64,000 nt of DNA, from positions 186,001-250,000 of the forward strand of contig NZ_AAEW02000002.1 of the NCBI RefSeq assembly GCF_000167355.1, given 5' to 3'. The position numbers and the translations under genes are program-made. This document shows, piece by piece, positions 26,289 to 35,635 of this stretch (position 1 is the stretch's first letter; the number at the start of each line of letters is the position of its first letter). Under the pieces are notes generated by a model, which did not search any database, was not told the DNA's origin, and saw nothing but the letters and a program-made list of their open reading frames with translations. Origin of the DNA: Desulfuromonas acetoxidans DSM 684 (GTDB taxonomy: Bacteria > Desulfobacterota > Desulfuromonadia > Desulfuromonadales > Desulfuromonadaceae).

Positions 26289-27647
26289 TTACCAGTAATA
26301 ACCAATATTGAGGTTGACCCGCGTGGTGCGCTCATTGTTGCTGCTGACGGTTTCATCCACCATGTTGCCAGCACTGAAGATCATATTCTCTCCAGAGATC
26401 ACATCAAGATAGGTGTAAACCGGCCCACTGGCGAACAGAGCACCAACCACATTTTGCCAGATATCCGGTTGGTCGCCGGCATCGGGATCGATGAAGGTGT
26501 TATCGGAATAGAAGGTAATGCTGTCGAGCCACGCCAGGCTGTCCGTGGGAATGGTGTACGCCACGTTGGCGATATAGATATCCGCCTGGGCCGGCGCCCC
26601 CCAGGAATAAGTAAAGGCACCCATGGTGATGATATCATCATCCATGCCCAGAGGATTTTCCGGATCGTACTCGTAAGAGGCATACTCCAACTGAACATTG
26701 ACCGGACCATAGTTTCCGTTCAAGTGAATCGCACCGGCCCAGTGATCACCGGTGTCATCGGTATTATTGTTGTAGAGTTGGCCCCACTGACCGGAAACAC
26801 CCAGTTCAGTATTGCCGGCATCGCCGTGATCAAAATTGTATGCCAGGCGGGCATTAAACTGATTGGTCTCCTCGTTGCCAGCATCCTGAGCACCGGCATA
26901 GCCGCCGGTTGCACTGCTGTTGACATCGATGGAGTAACGGTCGGCACTGGAGGCACTGGCCAGCTCATCGTTCTTGTAGAATGCCAGGGCCAGACTCAGA
27001 GGTCCGTCACTGTACAGGGCTTTGACACCCATATCGTAGTCATCTTCAAGACCGACATAATAGGCACCGCTGAACCAGAAGTTGTGTGAGGCATACGGCT
27101 GCAGACCAAACGGCACCTGGTGGATACCGGCCTGGATCTGCCACTGGTCATTGACATTGTAGCCGACATAGCCATGATGCACGGTATTCATATAGGAATA
27201 GAAACGGTACTCGGCCGACAGAATCCAATCGTTGATGGCTCCATCAGCGTTGATACGAAACACGTCAAATCCGGCGTCGCCGTATTTTTCGTCGCGGGTC
27301 TCATCCCAGTCTTTGTAACCATAGTTGATGCGCATGGCACCACCGAAATGAATCGGTTGTTTTTCAGAGAACACCTCTTCCACCACTTCCTTAACGGTAG
27401 CCTTGCTCTCTTCACTGGCGACAACAGGTGTTGCGGCAGGCGCTTGCTGCTGTGAGGTCAGCAGGGTTTCCAACTGCTGCAGGCGTTGTTCCATGGTTGC
27501 CATCTGCTGCACCTGGGTGCGCAGTTGGCGAACCTCATTCAACAGTGCGTCATAATCCGCCTGCTCAACGGCCGTGGCCGGTCCGGCCAGCACGGTCAGC
27601 ATTGCCAGCAACCCGCAGGCTCCCAGCAGGTTTTTCATCCACTTCAT
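26289..27647 (-). CDS. Outer-membrane porin with N-terminal coiled coil
   Basis: 452 residues; aggag before ATG. Signal peptide ends ATAVEQ; residues 28-70 form a coiled coil (LLNEVRQLRTQVQQMATMEQRLQQLE), then a Gln/Ala/Pro linker and a beta-barrel of alternating aromatic strands ending in YYW, the usual outer-membrane assembly signal. The coiled coil could trimerise or touch peptidoglycan. It lies 90 bases after proX on the same strand and is closed by its own terminator, so it may supply betaine or proline to the ProVWX system. Substrate not proven. Confidence 0.8.
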   Translation of the reverse strand: MKWMKNLLGACGLLAMLTVLAGPATAVEQADYDALLNEVRQLRTQVQQMATMEQRLQQLETLLTSQQQAPAATPVVASEESKATVKEVVEEVFSEKQPIHFGGAMRINYGYKDWDETRDEKYGDAGFDVFRINADGAINDWILSAEYRFYSYMNTVHHGYVGYNVNDQWQIQAGIHQVPFGLQPYASHNFWFSGAYYVGLEDDYDMGVKALYSDGPLSLALAFYKNDELASASSADRYSIDVNSSATGGYAGAQDAGNEETNQFNARLAYNFDHGDAGNTELGVSGQWGQLYNNNTDDTGDHWAGAIHLNGNYGPVNVQLEYASYEYDPENPLGMDDDIITMGAFTYSWGAPAQADIYIANVAYTIPTDSLAWLDSITFYSDNTFIDPDAGDQPDIWQNVVGALFASGPVYTYLDVISGENMIFSAGNMVDETVSSNNERTTRVNLNIGYYW

Positions 27648-27737
27648 TCCTTTACTCCTTCCATCACAGGGCTTTCATCATCGAAAACCTCAACACGGAG
27701 ACGACGCAGGTCTGTCCATCATCTCCCCATACATAAA

Positions 27738-28760
27738 TTACATTGCCGCCTGACGGGCCTGCTCCAACCAGCCATCCCAGGTGACTTGATTTTTCTCAAT
27801 CCATTCCTTGACGTGACGCTCAATATCCTTGCGAGATTTTTCACCGTTCTGCATGCGGGTATTCTGCTCGTTGATATCCGCCAGAGGCAGGGTGAACACT
27901 TCGAGGAATTTCGCTGCAGCCGGATTCTCTTCAAGAAACTTTTTATTGGCGACAACTTGAATATCACTGACAACAAAGCCCAGCTTCACCGGATCGGAAA
28001 CCGCCCCTTTAATGCCGCTCATGGTCATACGATCCTCACCGGATTTTTGTGATTCCTTGGGCATGATCTTGGGCACATTGATCCACACCACGTCCTCGCC
28101 CGGCTTGAGTTTAAAAATGGTCCAGTTCGGAGCCCAGGTGTAAAAGAACACCGGCTGACCAGCATCATGGCGCGCAATGGCATCGGCCATACTGGCAGAA
28201 TAGGACGCCTTGATCTGATTGATATACGGATCAAGGTCATAAACATCAAAGTGGTGGTTGATCACCGTCTCACAACCCCAGCCTGGTGGGCAGGCGGTCA
28301 GATCGGCTTTGCCGTCACCATTAGCGTCAAACGCTTTCATCACTTCCGGACGTTTGAAATCGTCAAGGGATTTGATGTTGTATTTATCGGCAAATTCCTT
28401 CGACACCAGATAGCCTTGCAGGCCACCGGCCTTGGCCACATAGCCGAGCTTGGTAGCGACTTTGTAAAAATCCGGCGGCAGTTGACCATCGTGATTGGGG
28501 AACCAGCCATTGGTCCAGTAATCCACATCACCGAAGGCAACAGCCTGGTAGAAAATCGGGTTCTGCAATTCCTTGGGGCGCTTGACCTTGTAACCCAGCT
28601 CTTTGAGTCCTTCACTGACCAGAGCCTCTTGGAAATAGCCGGTGTTCCAGGTTGCGCGTGCTGGTTTAACAGTGACACCCTTCCCTGGAAGCTGTGCGTC
28701 CGCTGCCACAACCGGCGACGCCAGAGCACACATCAACAACAGCATCAAAAAACATCTCAT
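27738..28760 (-). CDS. proX: Glycine betaine/proline ABC transporter binding protein
   Basis: 340 residues with signal peptide (cleavage near VVAADA). ProX/OpuAC marks: GKGVTVKPARATWNTGYFQ, DVDYWTNGWFPNHD, and a Trp-rich ligand site including FFYTWAPNW. Conserved Cys pair in LTACPPGWGCET. It captures glycine betaine or proline betaine in the periplasm for ProVW. The gene follows proW by 30 bases in the order proV-proW-proX. Confidence 0.9.
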   Translation of the reverse strand: MRCFLMLLLMCALASPVVAADAQLPGKGVTVKPARATWNTGYFQEALVSEGLKELGYKVKRPKELQNPIFYQAVAFGDVDYWTNGWFPNHDGQLPPDFYKVATKLGYVAKAGGLQGYLVSKEFADKYNIKSLDDFKRPEVMKAFDANGDGKADLTACPPGWGCETVINHHFDVYDLDPYINQIKASYSASMADAIARHDAGQPVFFYTWAPNWTIFKLKPGEDVVWINVPKIMPKESQKSGEDRMTMSGIKGAVSDPVKLGFVVSDIQVVANKKFLEENPAAAKFLEVFTLPLADINEQNTRMQNGEKSRKDIERHVKEWIEKNQVTWDGWLEQARQAAM

Positions 28761-28790
28761 TTTTTCTCTCCCTTTCGTTACATCACTTTG

Positions 28791-29630
28791 TTATTTACGA
28801 CCGATCCCTTGAGTAATACGGTCGAGAATCATTGCGAGCAAAACAATCGACAGGCCACCAATGGTGGCGAGGCCGATCTCCAGTGTATTGAGGCCCTGGA
28901 CAACCGGATCACCGAGGCCACCAGCGCCGATCATGGCGGCAATGACCACCATGGACAGCGCCATCATGATGGTCTGGTTTAATCCAGCCATAATCGACGG
29001 CAAAGCCAGGGGAAACTGCACTTTACACAGCACCTGCCACGGCGTGGAGCCAAAGGCGATGGCCGCCTCCACCAGTTCAGGATGCACCTGACGGATACCG
29101 AGATTGGTCAAGCGAATAATCGGCGGCATGGCAAACACAATGGTGGCGAGAATGCCGGAAACAGGACCGATACTGAACAACATGACCACGGGCACCAGAT
29201 AGACAAAGGCCGGGGTGGTCTGCATAGCGTCGAGACACGGCCGCAACAACATCTCAAAGCGGTCACTGCGTCCGGAGAGGATGCCCAGTGGTATGCCGAC
29301 CAGACCACAGAACAGCACCGAGCACACCACCATCGACAAGGTGGTCATGGTCGCCTCCCACTGGCCGAGAAAACCGATCAGAAACAGACTGCTGACCGTG
29401 AACAGCGTGACCCGCTTACCCGCATAGCGCCAGGCCAGCAGAGCCAGGAATACAATCACCACAATGGGCGGCAAGCTGTTGAACAGCCACTGAAAACCGT
29501 CCAGAGATTTTTCGATCGGGACCTTAATGGCCTGAAAAATATCCCGATAGTTCATCGCCAGCCAGCGCACACCGTCTTGTACCCATTCGTCGAGGGGAAT
29601 CAGCTGATCTTCAAAGTTTAGCCATTCCAT
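28791..29630 (-). CDS. proW: Glycine betaine/proline ABC transporter permease
   Basis: About 279 residues from ATG at 29630 whose A is shared with the proV stop (TGATG). Five to six membrane segments and the BPD_transp_1 coupling loop (EAAIAFGSTPWQVLCKVQFPLALPSIMAG). N-terminal region is shorter than in E. coli ProW. Forms the inner-membrane channel of the osmoprotectant transporter. Confidence 0.9.
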   Translation of the reverse strand: MEWLNFEDQLIPLDEWVQDGVRWLAMNYRDIFQAIKVPIEKSLDGFQWLFNSLPPIVVIVFLALLAWRYAGKRVTLFTVSSLFLIGFLGQWEATMTTLSMVVCSVLFCGLVGIPLGILSGRSDRFEMLLRPCLDAMQTTPAFVYLVPVVMLFSIGPVSGILATIVFAMPPIIRLTNLGIRQVHPELVEAAIAFGSTPWQVLCKVQFPLALPSIMAGLNQTIMMALSMVVIAAMIGAGGLGDPVVQGLNTLEIGLATIGGLSIVLLAMILDRITQGIGRK

Positions 29631-30895
29631 CACTGATCACCACCTTTCGTTGTATTTTTATCCGGTACCTGGGTGACGGAATCGGCCTCTTCGTCATTGT
29701 GGTTACGTTGTAACGTGCGTAAAAACTGATTTTTTGAGATCACGCCGAGATAGCGGGCATCTTCGCCAATGATCGGTAACGGCCAGGGGCGATTAACCAC
29801 TTCAGCCAGGATGTCCTGCATGGAATCTTCTGCCCGACCCGTTGTTGCATCTGCCAGGAAGGCGGCATCGAGTTGTTTCGTTTCCGGGCTGTCTTCGATC
29901 AAATTCCTGAGCGATTCCGTCGAAACCACGCCGAGGAAACGACGCTGCGCATCGAGCACGTAGCCGTAATCACGGTCATGACTGATGAGGCGCTGCAAGG
30001 CGGCACGCGGACCTTCGCCGGTATGACGGATCACTGTGACCTGGGTATTACGGGCGATATCTTCCGCTTTGAGAATATTGGTCGGATCCACACCACGGAA
30101 AAAGGCCTTCACATAATCATTGGCCGGCTGCTGCAGGATCTCCTCCGGCGTACCCACCTGCACCACATTGCCCCCCTCCATGATGGCGATGCGATCACCA
30201 ATGCGCATCGCTTCATCAAGGTCGTGGGAGATAAACACGATGGTACGCTGTGACTTGGCCTGCAGGTTGAGCAGCTCATCCTGCATCTCCGTGCGAATCA
30301 GTGGGTCGAGCGCGGAAAAAGCTTCATCCATCAGCAGGATATCGGGGTCGACAGCCAAACCGCGCGCCAGGCCAACGCGCTGCTGCATCCCGCCGGACAA
30401 CTCCGACGGCAAGCTGGCATGCCGGGCTTCGAGACCAACCTGCTCCAGAGCGGCCATGGCCCGTTCGTGTCGCTCTTTTTTATCCGTCCCTGAAATTTCC
30501 AACCCCAACGCGGCATTGTCGAGCACCGTCAAATGGGGCATCAGCGCGAAGGACTGAAACACCATGCTCATTTTGCGCCGCCGGGTTTGAATCAACTTAT
30601 CCTGACTCATCGAGGTCAACTCTTCGTCATCAATCCAAATTTTGCCGCTGGTCGGTTCAATCAGGCGATTGAGCATCCGCACCATGGTCGACTTACCCGA
30701 ACCGGACAAGCCCATGATGACAAAAATCTCGCCGCGATTGATGTGAAAGCTAGCATTTTGCACACCCACGGTGGCACCAGTGCGCTCAAAGATCTCTTCC
30801 TTCGTCAGTCCCTGCTCAACCAGAGACATCACTTTCTTCGGTTGCGGGCCGAAGATCTTATACAAATTTTCTACCCGGACTTTAACTTCATCCAT
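29630..30895 (-). CDS. proV: Glycine betaine/proline ABC transporter ATPase with CBS domains
   Basis: About 421 residues from ATG at 30895 (MDEVKVRVENLYKIFG), preceded by aaagg; the open frame upstream to 31093 has no family similarity. Walker A GLSGSGKST, signature LSGGMQQRVGLARG, Walker B ILLMDEAFSALDP, and two CBS domains in the last 120 residues that in OpuA/ProU-type proteins sense ionic strength or nucleotide second messengers. First gene of the operon; a hairpin-rich leader lies upstream. Confidence 0.9.
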   Translation of the reverse strand: MDEVKVRVENLYKIFGPQPKKVMSLVEQGLTKEEIFERTGATVGVQNASFHINRGEIFVIMGLSGSGKSTMVRMLNRLIEPTSGKIWIDDEELTSMSQDKLIQTRRRKMSMVFQSFALMPHLTVLDNAALGLEISGTDKKERHERAMAALEQVGLEARHASLPSELSGGMQQRVGLARGLAVDPDILLMDEAFSALDPLIRTEMQDELLNLQAKSQRTIVFISHDLDEAMRIGDRIAIMEGGNVVQVGTPEEILQQPANDYVKAFFRGVDPTNILKAEDIARNTQVTVIRHTGEGPRAALQRLISHDRDYGYVLDAQRRFLGVVSTESLRNLIEDSPETKQLDAAFLADATTGRAEDSMQDILAEVVNRPWPLPIIGEDARYLGVISKNQFLRTLQRNHNDEEADSVTQVPDKNTTKGGDQ

Positions 30896-31155
30896 TGCGT
30901 AAACCTTTCGCGGCTCAAGGCAAACCAATCCCTGCATTATCGACGTCAGCAACACCATGAAAAAAGAGACACCTCTTCCACAGCACAACTGGCGGCATCG
31001 GACGGACCAAAGAGCCATATATTTTGTCTTGTTTTGCGAACAGAGCAACCCGCGACCGGTCACGACAGATCTATCGTGATCGACGTTGCTCAAGTGACGA
31101 AACCTCTATGAAACAACCACCAGGAGTGATGTTCTTGACGAGGTCTCTGCGGGAC

Positions 31156-31243
31156 GGAGTCGGAACACCCTGGCAGGGTGCCGCTCCATGCTTGAACCTG
31201 AATCAGTCATTGACAGGTGGAGACCTGCCGCCGCATTCAGGTT
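31156..31243. promoter_or_regulatory. Two stacked hairpins upstream of proV
   Basis: First hairpin 31156-31187: ggag-cgg-caccc pairs with gggtg-ccg-ctcc with small bulges on one side and a tggca loop. Second: aacctgaat (31195-31203) with attcaggtt (31235-31243), enclosing caggt/acctg. They lie 260-350 bases before proV. Could be leader RNA or a terminator array; class not recognised. Confidence 0.35.
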
Positions 31244-31274
31244 AACTCGGGAAAATCCCGAACTCTCTCTACAC

Positions 31275-31306
31275 AGAAAAAGGGAAGCACGCAGCACCCT
31301 TTTTCT
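31275..31306 (-). terminator. Terminator of the BCCT gene
   Basis: Ten-base arms agaaaaaggg (31275-31284) and ccctttttct (31297-31306) about 65 bases after the BCCT stop; U-rich on the minus strand. Confidence 0.65.
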
Positions 31307-31370
31307 CTGTACTCTACTTTTGGAAAATCAATCGGGTCTTGAAAAAGACCCGGCCACGGCGCTTAAACCG

Positions 31371-33149
31371 CTACTCATCATCACTGTTGGCCAGCTCAAT
31401 GGCCACGGTCAGGCGATGATCTTCCTCCACGCGTCTCAACCGTTTTTTGACCGCATTTTCCACAAATAACTCCTGGGAAAAGCCGATGTAGAGCGCATAG
31501 ATAATCAGTAATAACACCACGGCAAACGGCAGCCCGGTACTCACCGCTGCGGTTTGCAAGGTTACCAGACCTCCGCCGATCAACAACACCGCAGCAACCA
31601 CACCCTCCATAACCGCCCAGAACACGCGCTGCGGTATCGGAGAATCAAGCTTACCACCAGACGTCAGATGATCGACCACCAGCGAACCGGAGTCCGAAGA
31701 GGTGATAAAGAAGACGGTTACCAGGACAATACCGACAAACGACAAAACATGGGTCATGGGAAACTGCTCAAACATGACAAACATAGCCGTTGACACATCG
31801 GCCTTAACCGCAGACATGATATCCGCAGCCCCACTGCTCTGAATCTCAATGGCAGCGCCGCCAAACACCGCCATCCACACAAACGACAGCAAGGTCGGAA
31901 TCAGCATGACACCAAGCACAAATTCACGTACGGTCCGCCCTTTAGAGATGCGGGCGATAAACATACCGACAAACGGCGACCAGGAGATCCACCAAGCCCA
32001 GTAAAAAACCGTCCATGAGCCCTGCCAGTTGGATTGGCGGAACGTCTCGGTCCACAAACTCAGTTCAGGAAGCTCGCGCAGATAAAAACCCAGATTCTGA
32101 GTAAAGCCACTGAGGATAAACACCGTTGGTCCGGCGATCAGCACAAACAACATTAACGCAGCAGCCAACCCCATATTCCACTGGCTGAGGCGCTTGACGC
32201 CACCGTCAAGACCGGACACCACCGACAACGTGGCAAAGCAGGTAATCACGGCAATAAGAATCACCTGGGTCGTGACACTGACATTGATGCCGAACAGGAA
32301 ATTCAAACCGGCGTTAACCTGCTTGACTCCCAGGCCAAGGGAGGTGGCCAGCCCCATCAGGGTGGCGATAACAGAGAGGATATCGATAAAATTACCCCAA
32401 AAACCGTGAATTCGATTGCCGAGAATGGGGTAGAAGATGGAGCGAATGGTCAGAGGCAGGCCACGATTGTAGGCAAAAAACGCCAGTCCGAGGCCGACAA
32501 TAGTGTAAATGGCCCAGGGGTGCAGCCCCCAATGGAAATAGGTGATGCCCATGGCCGCCTGGGCCGCCTCTGGAGAACCACCGACAACCCCTGAGAACAT
32601 CGGCGAGGGCGAACTGAAATGGTACATGGGTTCGCCGACACTCCAGAACATCAGACCGATGCCCATGCCAGCACTGAGTAACATGGTAAACCAGGCTGCC
32701 GTGGTAAATTCAGGCTTGGCCTTGTTACCACCGATACGGATATGAGCGAACGGGCCGAAGGCAAAAAACAAAGCGGCAAGTATAAAAATATTTGCCGCCA
32801 GAACCAAAAACCAGCCAAAAGTGACTGTTATGAAAGACATTGTCGTGCTGAACAGCTCCGTTGCCTGCTCTCGAAACATGATCGTGAGCAGAATAAACGC
32901 GATCAGAACCGCCGTCGACATAAACGTCACCTGCGGATGCAGGTCAAAACCGAAGCCAACCCAGTTGTCTTCACCGGGCTCCTTACGCTCAGCATCGTCA
33001 TAGATGGATGCTGTCGGCCGAATCTGCAGCCCGGTAAAACGTTCACGCTCGGCGATCGCTTTACGGCGTGCTTCTTTTTCGGCTTTTTTCAATTTTTCAG
33101 CGAGTTGCTGTTTCTCGTGGGCGTCTTTTTCGTCAACATAATGACTCAT
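31371..33149 (-). CDS. BCCT-family betaine/choline/carnitine transporter
   Basis: About 592 residues from ATG at 33149 with ggag nine bases upstream; the ATG at 33170 has no such site. A charged N-terminal tail rich in Lys/Glu (about 45 residues, likely helical) precedes twelve membrane segments. The family signature is present in WTVFYWAWWISWSPFVGMF, whose Trp residues line the substrate box. Secondary, ion-driven uptake of glycine betaine or a relative. Together with ProVWX it gives two routes for osmoprotectant uptake. A separate terminator shows it is not co-transcribed with proV. Confidence 0.9.
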   Translation of the reverse strand: MSHYVDEKDAHEKQQLAEKLKKAEKEARRKAIAERERFTGLQIRPTASIYDDAERKEPGEDNWVGFGFDLHPQVTFMSTAVLIAFILLTIMFREQATELFSTTMSFITVTFGWFLVLAANIFILAALFFAFGPFAHIRIGGNKAKPEFTTAAWFTMLLSAGMGIGLMFWSVGEPMYHFSSPSPMFSGVVGGSPEAAQAAMGITYFHWGLHPWAIYTIVGLGLAFFAYNRGLPLTIRSIFYPILGNRIHGFWGNFIDILSVIATLMGLATSLGLGVKQVNAGLNFLFGINVSVTTQVILIAVITCFATLSVVSGLDGGVKRLSQWNMGLAAALMLFVLIAGPTVFILSGFTQNLGFYLRELPELSLWTETFRQSNWQGSWTVFYWAWWISWSPFVGMFIARISKGRTVREFVLGVMLIPTLLSFVWMAVFGGAAIEIQSSGAADIMSAVKADVSTAMFVMFEQFPMTHVLSFVGIVLVTVFFITSSDSGSLVVDHLTSGGKLDSPIPQRVFWAVMEGVVAAVLLIGGGLVTLQTAAVSTGLPFAVVLLLIIYALYIGFSQELFVENAVKKRLRRVEEDHRLTVAIELANSDDE

Positions 33150-33633
33150 GACTTTTTTCTCCAAGCGCATTTATAAACAGCTCACCATGACGGCAGCCAT
33201 TAAATGACTCCTGGTCAAAACGACCTTCAACGAGACAGAATTCCCGCAAAACGATAGAAAAAGCCAGCACGACCAGGCGCTATTAGTATTGTTGCGTTAT
33301 CCCTTGCTGCGTTTCATGAAGCAACACGGGATCTGCATAGACAGTCGGGACTACAGTCCAGACCGAAAAGAGACGGTTTTAAAACCGATTGAGAACGGAA
33401 ATATGTTGACCGTTCCAAGCATGGTTCCCATCAAATGCATCAGATCCGGGGGAACACACCTCGAGTTAATCAAACATATATATAAGACAATGTCAAATGT
33501 GAGCGATAACTAACAATTTAAGCAGCTACTGCAGTACGTTCAAAAGCGAATACGAAAGAGGGAAACTGGGCTCCGTCGCGCGCTGAAAGACGAAGACGGT
33601 ATGTCGTGATTTTAACTGGAGGTGGGGAGAAGC
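33150..33633. other. Intergenic region upstream of BCCT gene with palindromes
   Basis: No gene seen. Contains a perfect 14-bp palindrome cggttttaaaaccg (33374-33387), a gaacgg/ccgttc inverted repeat (33393-33415) and cctggtc (33210-33216) paired with gaccagg (33271-33277) close to the BCCT start. Probably promoter, operator and leader of the BCCT gene. Confidence 0.4.
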
Positions 33634-34302
33634 CTAATGGACCGGCACTTTCAAGGCTGGCGCTCGATGTGTTGAAGCGTGAGTCTCGTTGGTACCTCTG
33701 GCCACTTTTCTCGACATGCTGGCCGAATGTCGGGCCATGAACTCTTCAAGATGTTCAATACTGTCGAGACCCCATTGCTCAATAAGATACTGATAGGTCT
33801 TTTCCGAGAGATTGTCCCCCCGTTGTTGCAGCCGCAGCACATCGCGCCACAGCAACTTCAGAGTCTGCAGTGAATAACTCTCCAGTTCACCGCGCAGACT
33901 GTTTTCAAAGGGAACCAGTTGCGACTGCCCGCCATTGACAAACGGGGCTTGCCCTTGAGCCATGAAGTGAGGATATCGTTGAACACACTCCTTCTCCCAG
34001 TGACAGAACGCGGCGACTAGAGCATCAATAAGAGCCGTATCGTTGTGACGGGGAATCAGCTTTTCCATGTGGGCGTATTTTACCGTCATCAGATTGACTC
34101 CGGCTTTATGGGAGGTATCAAGATCTTGCAGATAGCTGGCCAGAGTACGTAATGACCAACAGATAAAGCGCGCACGACGATGCTGCTTGAAGCTTTCGGG
34201 ATCTTCGTGACAAAGGCGTTGATGGCGGGCAGGCATGGTTAAAAACATCTCCAGTTCCCGCTTGACGATCCGTTCAATCAGTTGTGTCGGCTGTGTCATC
34301 AT
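33634..34302 (-). CDS. DUF4125-like protein
   Basis: 222 residues, soluble, rich in His, Arg and Trp. The opening IERIVKRELEMFL, then CHEDPESFKQHRRARFICWS and later LMTVKYAHMEKLI resemble the DUF4125 family. The extreme C-terminus is basic and Ala/Thr-rich. No catalytic motif is known for the family. It follows a TPR gene on the same strand with an 84-base gap, and the pair probably works together. Confidence 0.65.
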   Translation of the reverse strand: MMTQPTQLIERIVKRELEMFLTMPARHQRLCHEDPESFKQHRRARFICWSLRTLASYLQDLDTSHKAGVNLMTVKYAHMEKLIPRHNDTALIDALVAAFCHWEKECVQRYPHFMAQGQAPFVNGGQSQLVPFENSLRGELESYSLQTLKLLWRDVLRLQQRGDNLSEKTYQYLIEQWGLDSIEHLEEFMARHSASMSRKVARGTNETHASTHRAPALKVPVH

Positions 34303-34386
34303 CGGTTGTTTCTCCCGGCATCAGGCCTTAACCTCGTCACCAGTCATCCGCATTGCCAATCCCTGCAAGTGGCAATTAAGCCCCTG

Positions 34387-35055
34387 CTAGCTGGCGACAG
34401 CTCGCAATTTTTCAACATGTTGCACGATATGTTGGCATCTCTCCCCATCATTGACGCCTTCATACAAATCCAGTGCCGCCTGGTACCATTGCAGGGCGGC
34501 ATCTGTATCTCCCTGAATCGCCGTAATTTGTGCAACATTACTATGTAAGTCGGCAATTTTTCCGCGATTGTTTAGTAACGTGAACAACTTCAGGGCATCG
34601 TGATAGTTTTTCAGACCGAGCAGGTAATCCTGTTTATCGCGATAAACCATGCCGATGTTTTCAAACTGTTCGGCAATATGATAAACATCGTCGAGAATTT
34701 CAAACAGCTCACGAGCGCGTTGATAATGCGCCAACGCCGCATCGTGCTGGCCATTGCGCCGATAAATCAACCCCATGTTATTGAGGACCCGTGCCTGGGC
34801 AGCCAGATTCTGCTCTGCGGCAAACCCATCATAAAGGGAGCGATACACATCAAGGCACTCCTCAATCTGATCCAGTTCAAAATAAAGACTGGCAACAATC
34901 GTCATCTGTCGCACGTAGGCGTCCTGACTGATCTGGCGGCACAAACGGGCCGACTCGATAAAACACGGCAGAGCACGCCGATACTGCTGAGCTTCGAGCA
35001 AGTGTTCGCCTTCGGACACAATCGCGTTGACGATATCCATAACCGGTTGTGACAT
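34387..35055 (-). CDS. TPR-repeat protein
   Basis: 222 residues from ATG at 35055 with aaggag upstream; an ATG at 35166 is unsupported. Four to five tetratricopeptide repeats are visible, e.g. ARVLNNMGLIYRRNGQHDAA, QFENIGMVYRDKQDYLLGL, DLHSNVAQITAIQGDTDAAL. No signal peptide. A cytoplasmic scaffold for protein contacts, possibly with the DUF4125 protein encoded next. Confidence 0.75.
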   Translation of the reverse strand: MSQPVMDIVNAIVSEGEHLLEAQQYRRALPCFIESARLCRQISQDAYVRQMTIVASLYFELDQIEECLDVYRSLYDGFAAEQNLAAQARVLNNMGLIYRRNGQHDAALAHYQRARELFEILDDVYHIAEQFENIGMVYRDKQDYLLGLKNYHDALKLFTLLNNRGKIADLHSNVAQITAIQGDTDAALQWYQAALDLYEGVNDGERCQHIVQHVEKLRAVAS

Positions 35056-35316
35056 GGCACATCTCCTTGACGACAAGCATGCCGTCGCATTTTGGAACAG
35101 TCTGTGTTGAGATGATGCAGCTTCTGGGAACCCGATCTGAGCACGCGCTGACATTCCCGACAGCAAACAGACAAAATCGGCTCACGGTCAAAGCATAAAG
35201 CTTCTAAAAAAATCAGAGACTTACAAGATACGTCCTGTTTTGGAGCATCTGAGCGTCTTCCTGTTTTACTTATAAAAATGAGCAAATTGCATACCACTCC
35301 AGAGCTGCAAAGCCAC

Positions 35317-35348
35317 GCAAAAAGGCCACTGCAAGAGCAGTGGCCTTT
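35317..35348 (-). terminator. Terminator of the ArsR/permease operon
   Basis: Arms aaaggccactgc (35321-35332) and gcagtggccttt (35337-35348), perfect over 12 bases, with a T run on the minus strand. Confidence 0.8.
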
Positions 35349-35371
35349 GATAGTGTTCTATGTTGCTGAAT

Positions 35372-35608
35372 TTATTTTTTTAACAACGATTGGACCTGTT
35401 CCGCTTTGAGTAATTTCCCCTGGCTGACCAATTGACCATTAATCACCAATCCCGGCGTCGTCATGCAACCGAATGTCACAATCTGATTCAGATCGGTGAT
35501 TTTCTCTAAGCTGTACTCCAGTCCCAATTTTGTTGCAGCCTGTTCGGCATTGTTTGCCAGCTCAGTACATTTCTGACAGCCTGTTCCCAAAATTTGGATC
35601 GTTACCAT
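35372..35608 (-). CDS. Mini-thioredoxin (Thioredoxin_3 / redox-active disulfide family)
   Basis: 78 residues: MVTIQILGTGCQKCTELANNA with a CxxC redox centre, then TTPGLVINGQLVSQGKLL with the cis-Pro loop. This small family is commonly encoded beside ArsP/UPF0718 permeases. Last gene of the arsR-type operon; 27 bases after the permease. It may reduce or carry the thiophilic substrate of the permease, which is inference. Confidence 0.85.
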   Translation of the reverse strand: MVTIQILGTGCQKCTELANNAEQAATKLGLEYSLEKITDLNQIVTFGCMTTPGLVINGQLVSQGKLLKAEQVQSLLKK

Positions 35609-35635
35609 ACATCTTCTCCTTCACATCATATTGGT

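Noticed and set aside
26223-27089. 288-residue plus-strand frame over the porin
   Set aside because: Antisense shadow of a clear porin with coiled coil and terminal aromatic; starts inside the porin terminator.
30896-31093. N-terminal extension of ProV
   Set aside because: No family similarity and the internal ATG at 30895 starts exactly at the conserved N-terminus.
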